Source: MWAR01 sp035388825
GTDB lineage: Bacteria; Muiribacteriota; Ozemobacteria; Ozemobacterales; Ozemobacteraceae
Length of the DNA: 64,000 nt
Reading direction: 5' to 3'
NCBI GenBank assembly: GCA_035388825.1
Contig: DAOOQQ010000017.1
Span: 9,963-73,962 of the forward strand
Part shown: piece after piece, positions 9,495 to 16,898 of the stretch
Position numbering within the stretch: the stretch's first letter is position 1
How the letters are laid out: each line of letters begins with the position of its first letter
Program-made: the position numbers and the translations under genes
The notes under the pieces: model-generated
The model's database searches: none
What the model was told of the DNA's origin: nothing
The model's input: the letters and a program-made list of their open reading frames with translations, nothing else

Positions 9495-10120
9495 AGGCCG
9501 AGCCGTCGCCGGAGAGCCGGATTTCCGGCCTCCAGAAGAGTGGCCAGCCGGACTCCGGGGCGGGCGGCGGTGTGCACCGCATTGAGACAGGCCGAAAGGT
9601 GATCACACGCCAGCTCTGTCGTGCAGATGCCCGGCAGCTCCGTCGCGAGTCGCGGATGGCGGCCGAGCCGCCCGCCAACCAGGACGCGGAATCCCGTTCT
9701 GGCCCGGGTGATCGCGTTCACCGGGCAGGCCCGTCGGCAGTCCCCGCACCCGACGCACGAGGCGGGGCTGAACGAAAGGCGCTTCCCTTCGATCGAGAGG
9801 CAGCCTTCGCGACAGGCTCGCACGCAGGCCCCGCAGCCGGTGCAGCGTTCGGCCTCGAAGGCGGGATACTCGGCTCTGATGAAGCCGACATCCATGATCT
9901 GGGGCCGGGAGCAGGCATTCGGACAGGCGGCGATCCCGATCGTGAATCGCAGATGCGCATGGCCGGCCGGAGCTGCGGGTGTGTCGGCCGAGCGGGCGTC
10001 GAACGCTGCGAGCACCGTGTCGATGCCGGCGAGCAGTTCGCCCGTGCCGACCAGGGCGTTCGGACAGGTGGAGGTTGCGCCTCTGCATGCGTGAAGCTGG
10101 ACAGGGTTATCTATTGTCAT
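9491..10120 (-). CDS. Small siroheme-domain/ferredoxin protein (sulfite/nitrite reductase-like)
   Basis: 209 residues. The N-terminal half carries the paired cysteines of siroheme-4Fe4S reductases: ACRGATSTCPNAL (Cys12, Cys19) and IAACPNACSRPQ (Cys66, Cys70). Two ferredoxin sites follow, CTGCGACVRAC and CVGCGDCRRAC, then a GGRLGRHP segment and further Cys near 168-178. This resembles one half of an anaerobic sulfite reductase C subunit or dissimilatory reductase and is much shorter than assimilatory enzymes. It is coupled to the membrane polyferredoxin downstream. It may reduce nitrite, sulfite or hydroxylamine, or only carry electrons; the substrate cannot be read from sequence. The first cysteine pair has six residues between, not the usual five. 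Confidence 0.75.
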   Translation of the reverse strand: MTIDNPVQLHACRGATSTCPNALVGTGELLAGIDTVLAAFDARSADTPAAPAGHAHLRFTIGIAACPNACSRPQIMDVGFIRAEYPAFEAERCTGCGACVRACREGCLSIEGKRLSFSPASCVGCGDCRRACPVNAITRARTGFRVLVGGRLGRHPRLATELPGICTTELACDHLSACLNAVHTAARPGVRLATLLEAGNPALRRRLGL

Positions 10121-10143
10121 GGGTATATAGTTCCCGGGCAGAG

Positions 10144-10171
10144 AAAACGGCCGGCCCCGGGGGGCCGGCCG
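10144..10171 (-). terminator. Hairpin terminator after hcp
   Basis: Perfect 11-bp GC stem (10148-10158 with 10161-10171) 15 bases after the hcp stop; on the minus strand it is followed by TTTTC. Confidence 0.75.
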
Positions 10172-10186
10172 CTGGAGATCATGGGA

Positions 10187-11869
10187 TCAGGCGTTGGCCG
10201 CCGCGATCTTGATCTGGGCGTTGGGCAGAATGGCCTTGAGGTCGGCCTCTGCGGTGGTGGTGGGCATGATGCTGAACTTCTCGACGAGCACCTTGAGGAC
10301 GGCCGGGGTGACGAACGCCGGCAGCGTCGGCCCGAGGCGGATGTTCTTGATGCCCAGCGAGAGCAGGGTGAGCAGGATGCAGACGGCCTTCTGCTCGTAC
10401 CAGGAGAGTACCATCGAGAGCGGCAGGCTGTTCACGTCGGTATTGAACGCCTTCGAGAGCGCCACGGCGACCTGGATGGCCGAGTAGGCGTCGTTGCACT
10501 GGCCCATGTCGAGCAGGCGCGGAATGCCGCCGATGGTGCCGTATTCCAGCTTGTTGAACCGGAACTTGCCGCAGGCGAGGGTCAGGATCACGCAGTCGTT
10601 CGGAACGGCCTGGGCGAAGTCGGTGTAGTAGTTGCGGCCGCTCTTCGCGCCGTCGCAGCCGCCGATCAGGAAGAAGTGCTTGATGGCGCCGGCTTTCACG
10701 GCGTCGATGACCTTGTCGGCCACGCCGAGCACGGCGTTGCGGGCGAAGCCCATCATGATCCGCTTCTCGGGCTCGTCGGCGGTGAAGCCGGGGGCGGCGA
10801 GGGCGGCCTCGATGACCGGGGCGAAGTTGCGGTCGGAGATGTGCTTCACGCCTGGCCAGGCGACCAGCCCGCAGGTGAAGATGCGGCCCTTGTAGGTGTC
10901 GCGCGGCTTCTGGATGCAGTTCGTGGTCATCAGGATCGCGCCGGGGAAGGCGTCGAACTCCTTGGCCTGATCCTGCCAGGCGCCGCCGTAGTTGCCGACG
11001 AGGTGCTTGAACTTCTTCAGCTTCGGATACGCGTTGCAGGGAAGCATCTCGCCGTGGGTGTAGATGTTGATGCCCTTGCCCTCGGTCTGCTCGAGCAGCG
11101 CGTAGAGGTCTTTCAGGTCATGGCCGGAGACGAGGATGCACTTGCCCTTCACGGGGGTGATGCGCATGCTGGTCGGCTCGGGATGGCCGTAGGTCTCGGT
11201 GTTGGCGGCATCCAGCAGACCCATGATCTTCAGGTTCACTTCGCCGGCCTTCATGTTGTAGGTGAACAGCTCGTCGACGGTCTGCTTCTCGTGGGTCAGC
11301 AGATCCAGCGCATCGAGGAAGAACGCGTTCACGGCCGCGTCTTCCTTGCCGAGCACGAGCGCGTGGTCGGCGTAGGCGGCCATGCCCTTCAGACCGTAGG
11401 TCAGGAGTTCCATCAGGCCGGTGATATCTTCGCCGAACAGCTTCTTGCGATGTTCGATGCCGACCTGGGCGCCCTGGGCGACCATGCCGGGGATGTCGGA
11501 AGCGGGAGCGACGGCGGCGGGGCCGCTCAGCGTTTCGGGCTGTTTGCCGGCCTTGGCGCAGGCAGCTTCATACAGCTTGCGGGCGGCGGCGCGCTTCTCG
11601 ACGGCGGCGTGGATGAGGCCGGAAAGGCGGTCGGGATCGAAATTCACGTTCGTGACGGTGGTGAACAGGTTCTCGACGACCTTCCGGTCGATCGTGGCGT
11701 CGACCGCTCCCAGCGTGCGGGCCCGGTGCGCATACATCGCGATGCCCTTGGTCACTTCGAGCAGGAGATCCTGCAGGGAGGCCGTGGTGGCATCCTTGCC
11801 GCACACGCCGGCCATCGTACAACCCTTGCCCTGCGCCGTCTGTTCACACTGATAGCAGAACATACCCAT
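10187..11869 (-). CDS. hcp: Hydroxylamine reductase / hybrid cluster protein
   Basis: 560 residues, full length for class I/II Hcp. The N-terminal cluster ligands are MFCYQCEQTAQGKGC and GVCGKD; the hybrid-cluster ligands appear as THGEMLPCNAYP, NCIQKP, GGCDGAK and LACGKFRFN. Hcp binds a 4Fe-4S and a 4Fe-2O-2S cluster and acts on hydroxylamine and, in enterobacteria, as an NO reductase under nitrosative stress. The ATG has AGGAGG eight bases upstream. It lies 111 bases downstream of a ferredoxin gene that follows an Rrf2 regulator, the standard regulatory setting for hcp. Confidence 0.97.
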   Translation of the reverse strand: MGMFCYQCEQTAQGKGCTMAGVCGKDATTASLQDLLLEVTKGIAMYAHRARTLGAVDATIDRKVVENLFTTVTNVNFDPDRLSGLIHAAVEKRAAARKLYEAACAKAGKQPETLSGPAAVAPASDIPGMVAQGAQVGIEHRKKLFGEDITGLMELLTYGLKGMAAYADHALVLGKEDAAVNAFFLDALDLLTHEKQTVDELFTYNMKAGEVNLKIMGLLDAANTETYGHPEPTSMRITPVKGKCILVSGHDLKDLYALLEQTEGKGINIYTHGEMLPCNAYPKLKKFKHLVGNYGGAWQDQAKEFDAFPGAILMTTNCIQKPRDTYKGRIFTCGLVAWPGVKHISDRNFAPVIEAALAAPGFTADEPEKRIMMGFARNAVLGVADKVIDAVKAGAIKHFFLIGGCDGAKSGRNYYTDFAQAVPNDCVILTLACGKFRFNKLEYGTIGGIPRLLDMGQCNDAYSAIQVAVALSKAFNTDVNSLPLSMVLSWYEQKAVCILLTLLSLGIKNIRLGPTLPAFVTPAVLKVLVEKFSIMPTTTAEADLKAILPNAQIKIAAANA

Positions 11870-11980
11870 GATCGATTCCTCCTGAAATATATGGTAAAAT
11901 ATTTGCGGTCGGCCTCAACGCCCAGCCAGATGCCGCGCGCTCGTAACGGGGTGATGGTTGGGAATACCGGATCTCTCTCG

Positions 11981-12736
11981 TCAGGCGTCCTTTTTGCTGA
12001 TGACGCCCCCTTGTATTCCTATGGTATGGATTTCCAGCGGGAAGTCAAGTTCCGAGGCGCGGCGGGCCTCTTCGGCCAGCCAGGCCAGCCCGCCGCAGCA
12101 GGGGACTTCCATGCGCAGCACGGTGACACGCTTCGGTCGTGAAGTTTTGAACATCTCGATCAGCTTGTTCAGGTAATGATCGCTGTCGTCGAGCTTGGGG
12201 CAGCCGACGAGAACCGCCCTGCCGGCCAGATACCGCGTATGGAAGTCGGGCAGGGCAAACGGGGCGCAGTCCGCGCAGAGGAGAATGTCGGCCTCTTGCA
12301 GGAAGGGGGCCGCGGGAGGGACGAGCATCAACTGGACGGGCCATTGACCGAGCTGGGACTGGATCGAACCGCTCGCCGCATCGGCCGGAACAGACGGCGC
12401 CGGGCGCTGCATCTGTCGAAGGGCGCTTCCCGGGCAGCCGCCGCCGTGGGCATGACCGTGCGCCTGGGAGGGACATCCGCCGGCCTTCTGGGCTTTGAGA
12501 GCCGTCAGCCGCTGGTCGACAACCGTCTGGTCGAACTCGACCGCCTCACGCTCCTCGATCGTGAGAGCCCCCTGGGGACACTCGCCGAGACAGGCTCCGA
12601 GACCGTCACAGTACACGTCGGCCACGAGCTTGGCCTTTCCGTCGACGATCTGGAGGGCGCCTTCGTGACATCCGGGAATGCAGAGGCCGCAGCCGTTGCA
12701 CTTCGACTCGTCGATCCTGATGATCTTGCGTTTCAT
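11981..12736 (-). CDS. Ferredoxin-domain protein of the hcp locus
   Basis: 251 residues. The N-terminus has two 4Fe-4S sites, CNGCGLCIPGCHEGAL and CDGLGACLGECPQGAL, the second with the first-to-second Cys spacing of this family. A His/Gly-rich linker (AHGHAHGGGCPG, about 92-103) follows, then a domain with LLCADCAPFAL and VPCCGGLAWL. Proteins of this type are commonly found beside hcp and are the probable electron donor to it. Start ATG at 12736 is supported by AAAGGAG. It is 21 bases after the Rrf2 gene, same strand. Confidence 0.85.
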   Translation of the reverse strand: MKRKIIRIDESKCNGCGLCIPGCHEGALQIVDGKAKLVADVYCDGLGACLGECPQGALTIEEREAVEFDQTVVDQRLTALKAQKAGGCPSQAHGHAHGGGCPGSALRQMQRPAPSVPADAASGSIQSQLGQWPVQLMLVPPAAPFLQEADILLCADCAPFALPDFHTRYLAGRAVLVGCPKLDDSDHYLNKLIEMFKTSRPKRVTVLRMEVPCCGGLAWLAEEARRASELDFPLEIHTIGIQGGVISKKDA

Positions 12737-12757
12737 GGTGTCGCTCCTTTGCTGACG

Positions 12758-13195
12758 TCAGGCGGCATGCTGGCCGAGAGGGTGAAAGCCCCGGATCGGA
12801 AGGTCGGCGAGCGTGGTCTGTTCGAGGAAGTTCTTGACCTGCTGATTGATCTGTCCGATGAAACTTCCCATCCAGCACGAGGGATTCGTGCAGACGGGAG
12901 TGCCGAAGAGACAGAATTGGGGCTGGATGGGACCATCAATAGCTTCAAATATACATGCGAAGGTGATCCCGGCGGGGGGGTGGGCGAGCCGATATCCGCC
13001 GCTCGGCCCCCGGCTGGCCTGGACGAGGCCGACCTTGCGGAGGCGCTGGAGAACTTTCGAAAGATGCGCTTCCGAAACCCGCAGCCGAACGGCGATATCA
13101 TGAAGAGGGACTTCATGCCCGGGATGTTCGGCAAGATCGATCATCGCATGGAATCCCAGAACCACCGCATCCGAGAATTTCACGATTTCAGCCAT
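12758..13195 (-). CDS. Rrf2-family regulator, probably Fe-S sensing
   Basis: 145 residues. N-terminal winged helix (VPLHDIAVRLRVSEAHLSKV, then LVQASRGPSGGYRLA, the family signature wing) and a three-Cys loop CLFGTPVCTNPSC near residue 92. NsrR and IscR bind an Fe-S cluster through three Cys in the same place, here with six and four residues between. It is therefore a candidate nitric-oxide or Fe-S sensor controlling the ferredoxin and hcp genes after it. The start at MAEIVKF (13195) has AAGGA eight bases upstream; the ATG nine bases earlier would have no spacing. Confidence 0.9.
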   Translation of the reverse strand: MAEIVKFSDAVVLGFHAMIDLAEHPGHEVPLHDIAVRLRVSEAHLSKVLQRLRKVGLVQASRGPSGGYRLAHPPAGITFACIFEAIDGPIQPQFCLFGTPVCTNPSCWMGSFIGQINQQVKNFLEQTTLADLPIRGFHPLGQHAA

Positions 13196-13220
13196 TCCGC
13201 GCATCCTTTGTTTTATTGTG

Positions 13221-13240
13221 GTATTAGAATACTAGAATAA
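13221..13240. promoter_or_regulatory. Probable operator of the Rrf2 gene
   Basis: GTATTAGAATAC (13221-13232) is a 12-base palindrome with 5-bp arms, and TAGAATAC/TAGAATAA repeat directly with an 8-base period. It lies 26 bases upstream of the Rrf2 start in an AT-rich island, as an autoregulatory operator would. Confidence 0.5.
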
Positions 13241-13454
13241 GCTGAAGGTGTCAATGGGAATTTTCCTGCCGGGTGGAGACGGGGCTTTGAGGGGCATCGG
13301 AGCGAGGATCGCGGGGTATTCCGGAGGTGAACCTCGTCAAATCTGCGGATGGCTGCAAGAGCTCGCGGCACAGAATTTCCCCGAGTGTGCAGGGAGAGTG
13401 CCGGCGATGGCGACCAAGGGGAAGGCGGAGCTGGGGGTTCCCAACGGGGATCCC

Positions 13455-13484
13455 TTGACACGGTGGGAGGGGAGGGGATATCGT
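13455..13484 (+). promoter_or_regulatory. Sigma-70-type promoter of rubrerythrin
   Basis: TTGACA at 13455-13460, 18-base spacer, TATCGT at 13479-13484, about 38 bases before the start codon. Confidence 0.6.
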
Positions 13485-13522
13485 CCCCCATACAAGATCT
13501 GACATCTTTTGAGGAGGAAACA

Positions 13523-14203
13523 ATGATTCGTACAATAGTTTCCGTTATTCTCATCTCTCTGGTGCTGTGTGGGTTCGCTTTTGCGCAGGATGCCGCTCCC
13601 GTGGCCCCCGCTGCCGTACAGGAGCCTGCCGTCGCTTCCTTGGCTCCCGATGCGGTTCCTGTACCCGGCAAAACGCTGGAAAACATGTTGACCGCGTTCA
13701 ATGGCGAGTCCAATGCGCAGGCGAAGTATGCCGAGTTCGCGAAGAAGGCTGACGAAGAGGGATTTCTCGCTGTCGGCAGTCTGTTCCGCGCTGCTGCGAA
13801 GGCCGAAGGCGTCCATGCGGCCAACCTCAAGACCGAGATCGAGAAGCAGGGTGGCAAGGCCGAGCCCAAGCTCGAGACGCCCGTCGTGAAATCGACGAAA
13901 GAGAATCTCGAAGCGGCGATGGCTGGTGAAAAGCATGAAAACGAGACCATGTATCCCGAGTTCAAGGCCGCGGCTGAAGCAGAGAAGCAGGACATGGCCG
14001 TCATCCTGTTCGGCGGCGCAGGCAAGGTCGAAGGCGATCATGCCTCGATGTATGCCGATGCCCTCGCGAATCTCGATGCCTCCAAGGCTGCCAAGAAAGA
14101 GTTTTTCGTCTGCATGGTCTGCGGCTACACCACCAATGTTTCGCCTACGGATAAATGCCCTGTCTGCCTTTCCCCGAAGGAAAAGTTCGAAAAGGTCGAC
14201 TGA
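13523..14203 (+). CDS. Exported rubrerythrin
   Basis: 226 residues. A signal peptide (VSVILISLVLCGFAFAQ, cleavage after about 22) precedes a Pro/Ala-rich linker and then a rubrerythrin: a four-helix diiron domain with NGESNAQAKYAEFAKKA, AEGVHA, GEKHENETMYPEF and VEGDHA (Glu/ExxH ligands), and a C-terminal rubredoxin-like site FVCMVCGY...CPVCLSP. Rubrerythrins reduce hydrogen peroxide using reduced rubredoxin or NADH oxidoreductases and are normally cytoplasmic. The start is fixed by GAGGAGGAAACA before ATG; a longer frame from 13349 has no such site. Own promoter and terminator. Confidence 0.93.
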   Translation: MIRTIVSVILISLVLCGFAFAQDAAPVAPAAVQEPAVASLAPDAVPVPGKTLENMLTAFNGESNAQAKYAEFAKKADEEGFLAVGSLFRAAAKAEGVHAANLKTEIEKQGGKAEPKLETPVVKSTKENLEAAMAGEKHENETMYPEFKAAAEAEKQDMAVILFGGAGKVEGDHASMYADALANLDASKAAKKEFFVCMVCGYTTNVSPTDKCPVCLSPKEKFEKVD

Positions 14204-14216
14204 TCTCGTTCACCCG

Positions 14217-14259
14217 GAACGGCGTGGAACGGCTTCGGCATTCCACGCCGTTCATTTTT
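14217..14259 (+). terminator. Terminator of rubrerythrin
   Basis: Perfect 13-bp stem (14217-14229 with 14241-14253) followed by ATTTTTG, 13 bases after the stop. Confidence 0.92.
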
Positions 14260-14309
14260 GAACCGGACCTGTCGGGTTCATCCATCAACACACGAAAAGA
14301 GGCGGAAGA

Positions 14310-15164
14310 ATGGAACCAACGCTGGGCGTCTGGCTGGGCGGAATCCTCGGATGCAGCGCCGTTTGTCTCGGGATGATCAAATGGTGGCGGCCTGCGAGTC
14401 CTCTTCATCGCTGGGGCGGGAGGCTGGCAGCCATTCCCGCGCTGTTGCTTCTGGCGGGCATGATTGCACGGGCCGTCCATTATCAGGTTCCGCTGCGGTC
14501 CCCGTCTCGCGTGCACCTTGTGGTTGGGGCCGTGACGTTTTTGTTGTTCGCAGCCAAATTCCTTTCGCGCCGAAACATCCTGTTCTCCCCCAAGCGCATG
14601 ATCGCAATCGGATATGCTCTGACCATCTTGTTTCCGCTCGTGGCGTTCGGCATGATCGTTCCGTATGCCCAGTGCGCCCGGGCCTGGCAGTCTCTGACGC
14701 CGTCTGAGGTCGTCGAACGCCCCGATCAGGCGGCATTCAACCGGATCTGCATTTCCTGCCATGATCGCGACACGGCCGTCGAGGGGCTCGGCCGGCGAGC
14801 CATCCCCCGGTGGATCGCGATCGTCGAGCCCATGGCCTGGGCCGGAGCCTGCGACCGGGAGGAAACCCGCGGGGCGCTTGCAGCGGTTCTCGCGACGGCG
14901 GCGGCACCGGTTCCGCCGACACAGTCAGCCATGGCGGCATCAACGGTCGATGCGATCGACCGGTACTGTATCGGGTGCCACGACCGGCAGCGGACCACGA
15001 ACGAGAAGTCCCGCACCCGGGAATCCTGGGAACGGGTGATCGCGCGCATGCAGAAATACACGGTCGGCCGCTCCGACGTCGCGAGCATTTCGGATGCCGC
15101 CGCCGCCGAGGTCCTCGAAGCCGTCTCCGCCGCGGGCCTGGTCGCTTCCGCCCCGGTGCGCTAG
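14310..15164 (+). CDS. Membrane-anchored diheme c-type cytochrome
   Basis: 284 residues. Four membrane helices (about 4-22, 40-56, 70-84, 98-120) and then a periplasmic part with two heme c sites, CISCH (147-151) and CIGCH (220-224). The helix bundle holds no conserved His pairs I can place with confidence, so it may only anchor. The role is likely electron transfer between quinol or another cytochrome and a periplasmic acceptor. ATG has GAGGCGGAAGA upstream. It stands alone between the rubrerythrin terminator and the convergent dGTPase-like gene, 16 bases from its stop; the neighbourhood hints at oxidative-stress electron supply but that is inference. Confidence 0.8.
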   Translation: MEPTLGVWLGGILGCSAVCLGMIKWWRPASPLHRWGGRLAAIPALLLLAGMIARAVHYQVPLRSPSRVHLVVGAVTFLLFAAKFLSRRNILFSPKRMIAIGYALTILFPLVAFGMIVPYAQCARAWQSLTPSEVVERPDQAAFNRICISCHDRDTAVEGLGRRAIPRWIAIVEPMAWAGACDREETRGALAAVLATAAAPVPPTQSAMAASTVDAIDRYCIGCHDRQRTTNEKSRTRESWERVIARMQKYTVGRSDVASISDAAAAEVLEAVSAAGLVASAPVR

Positions 15165-15180
15165 CCGGAAACGCTTCTGA

Positions 15181-16290
15181 TCAGCAGATCGGGGGCGGGA
15201 AGGTGATCTGACGGATGCAGGAGAGCGCGAACTCGTCGGTCATGCCGGAGAGATAGTCGGCTGCTTTCCGCTCCGGGCCAGCATTTTCGCGTCTATAGGC
15301 GCTTTCCATGCGGACGAGATACTCGCCGAACGCCTTGTCCAGCGGAAGCGTCCAGGACCGGTATGCTTCGGGCTCCTTCTGCAGGCGCACGGCCAGTTCG
15401 TGGAGATGCGCAAAGAGGCGGCGCACGATCTCGGAAATATATCGGCCGTAGTCCTGAAGCCGCGAATGGAAGTAGATCCGTTCATAGTTGAACCGGCGCA
15501 GTTCGTTGATGATGGCGAATCGTTCGGGGGAGAACCGGATCGCGCCGCTGTCGCTGGAAGAGGCGATCAGGTCGACCACGAGCGTGTTGATGATCTCGCC
15601 GTTGCGGCTGCCGAGTTCCCTCCTGACCAGCTCTGGGACGTCTTTCTCCGAGATCAGACCGGCATCTATGCCGTCTTCTATATCTCGACCCAGATAGGCG
15701 ATCTTGTCCGAGAACCTCACGATGCAGCCTTCCCAGGTCGACGGACGGGCGTTCCGGTCATGAATATCGTCTGGTATATTTGCCGTTTCGGCAGGGACGA
15801 GGCTGGGTTCGAACTTCTCGCCGTTGTGGCAGACGATGCCGTCCCGTACGGCGAAGGTAAGATTGAGGCCCCGACCGTCGTTCGCGAGCATGTCGACGAC
15901 CCGCAATCCGTTGATCTCATGCATGAACGCCGCGCCGTACTGTTTCAGGATCGCATCCAGGGCATGTTCTCCGACATGTCCGAATGGCGGGTGGCCCAGG
16001 TCGTGGCCGATGCCGATCGCGAAGGCCGCCTCTTCGTTCAACTCCCAGCCGAGCCGGTTGAGGCCGCGCACGATCGAGACGGCGATCGTCGCCACGTGCA
16101 TCACGTGTTCCATACGGGTGCAGATATGATCATTCTCGGGGGCCGAGAACACCTGGGTCTTGTGCTTGAGCCGCCGGAACGGCAGCGAGTGGATGATCGC
16201 AGTCTGGTCGCGCAGGAACGGGCCGCGCAGGTCTTCTTCCCGGGGAAACCGGCGTTCACGGAGTTTTTCGGGGGAAATCTGATTCTTCAT
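15181..16290 (-). CDS. dGTPase-like HD-domain phosphohydrolase
   Basis: 369 residues. HD motif chain is intact: R-x-EHVMHVATIA near 55, IGIGHDLGHPPFGHVGE near 85, MHEINGLRVVD, and SDKIAYLGRDIEDG near 205. These define the dGTP triphosphohydrolase-like group, which hydrolyses dNTPs to deoxynucleoside and triphosphate with a divalent metal. FLRDQTAIIHSLPFRRLKHKTQV is the typical N-terminal block. Start taken as ATG at 16290 (weak TTGGGAAC before it), because the 55 additional residues open to 16455 look unlike the family; this is uncertain. Confidence 0.85.
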   Translation of the reverse strand: MKNQISPEKLRERRFPREEDLRGPFLRDQTAIIHSLPFRRLKHKTQVFSAPENDHICTRMEHVMHVATIAVSIVRGLNRLGWELNEEAAFAIGIGHDLGHPPFGHVGEHALDAILKQYGAAFMHEINGLRVVDMLANDGRGLNLTFAVRDGIVCHNGEKFEPSLVPAETANIPDDIHDRNARPSTWEGCIVRFSDKIAYLGRDIEDGIDAGLISEKDVPELVRRELGSRNGEIINTLVVDLIASSSDSGAIRFSPERFAIINELRRFNYERIYFHSRLQDYGRYISEIVRRLFAHLHELAVRLQKEPEAYRSWTLPLDKAFGEYLVRMESAYRRENAGPERKAADYLSGMTDEFALSCIRQITFPPPIC

Positions 16291-16652
16291 GTTCCCAATA
16301 AACCATATCCAGGGAATCTTCGCTATTCCCGGGGAACGAATTTCCTGCCAGGCGGTGGTATCCCACAACCTCATATCGAGAGGGATCGGTTTTTCCTCCG
16401 CTCGGATCGACGTGCCTGCATCCTGCAGATTCGGAGGCTGGGACTGGCCGGTCATGCCGATGAGATGGCCCGGCTGAACCGGCAGAGCCTTCCGAGGGCG
16501 TGAGAGTGGGACGGGGGCTCACCTGGGCTTTTTTTTCCCCGGAAAACAAAAAAACTCCGGTAGGTGATGCCGGAGTTGCGATGGGCCTCTGCAGATCATT
16601 TGTTGTATCGGGGAACCTTCCGATCGGAACGGGGACGTCAAGACGTTGGCGA
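16291..16652. other. 362-base gap between two leftward genes
   Basis: Holds the terminator of the 62-residue protein gene (16545-16577). The rest to 16290 is in frame with the dGTPase-like gene and could be its leader or a longer N-terminus. Nothing else seen. Confidence 0.5.
16545..16577 (-). terminator. Terminator after the 62-residue protein gene
   Basis: AACTCCGG / CCGGAGTT stem (16553-16560 with 16570-16577); on the minus strand it runs into a tract of seven T. Confidence 0.9.
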
Positions 16653-16841
16653 TCAGGTCGGGAACAGCCTCATAAGACGCTCGAGGAGCTCGTGGAGCTC
16701 AGTTTCACGGGCTTTGAGGCAGGACTGGAACTCGGACGCGTTGCGGCAGTGGTAGATTTCGACCCGGGTGTCGGCGATCTCTCTGGTGAGCAGGGATTTC
16801 AGCAGGGCGACATTCTCCTCGGTCAACTCGAATTTGAACAT
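16653..16841 (-). CDS. Small helical conserved-type protein, unknown
   Basis: 62 residues, all predicted helix, with a heptad-like pattern (LLKSLLTREIADTRVEIYHC then FQSCLKARETELHELLERL). Short acidic two-helix proteins with this pattern are widespread in bacteria but have no assigned function. Strong ribosome site GAGGAGATGAGAGG before the ATG and its own terminator show that it is a real gene. Confidence 0.75.
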   Translation of the reverse strand: MFKFELTEENVALLKSLLTREIADTRVEIYHCRNASEFQSCLKARETELHELLERLMRLFPT

Positions 16842-16898
16842 GGCCTCTCATCTCCTCTCTGCCCTCTACGGAAAACGATGGGAATTTTGGAGACGATG

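Noticed and set aside
9572..12142. 856-residue plus-strand open frame
   Set aside because: It runs antisense to hcp and the siroheme protein genes, and its product is low-complexity (RDV/EDG-rich) without motifs; high GC keeps the shadow frame open.
13349..13522. N-terminal extension of rubrerythrin from an upstream ATG
   Set aside because: The strong ribosome site and signal peptide lie at 13523, and the promoter lies inside the extension.
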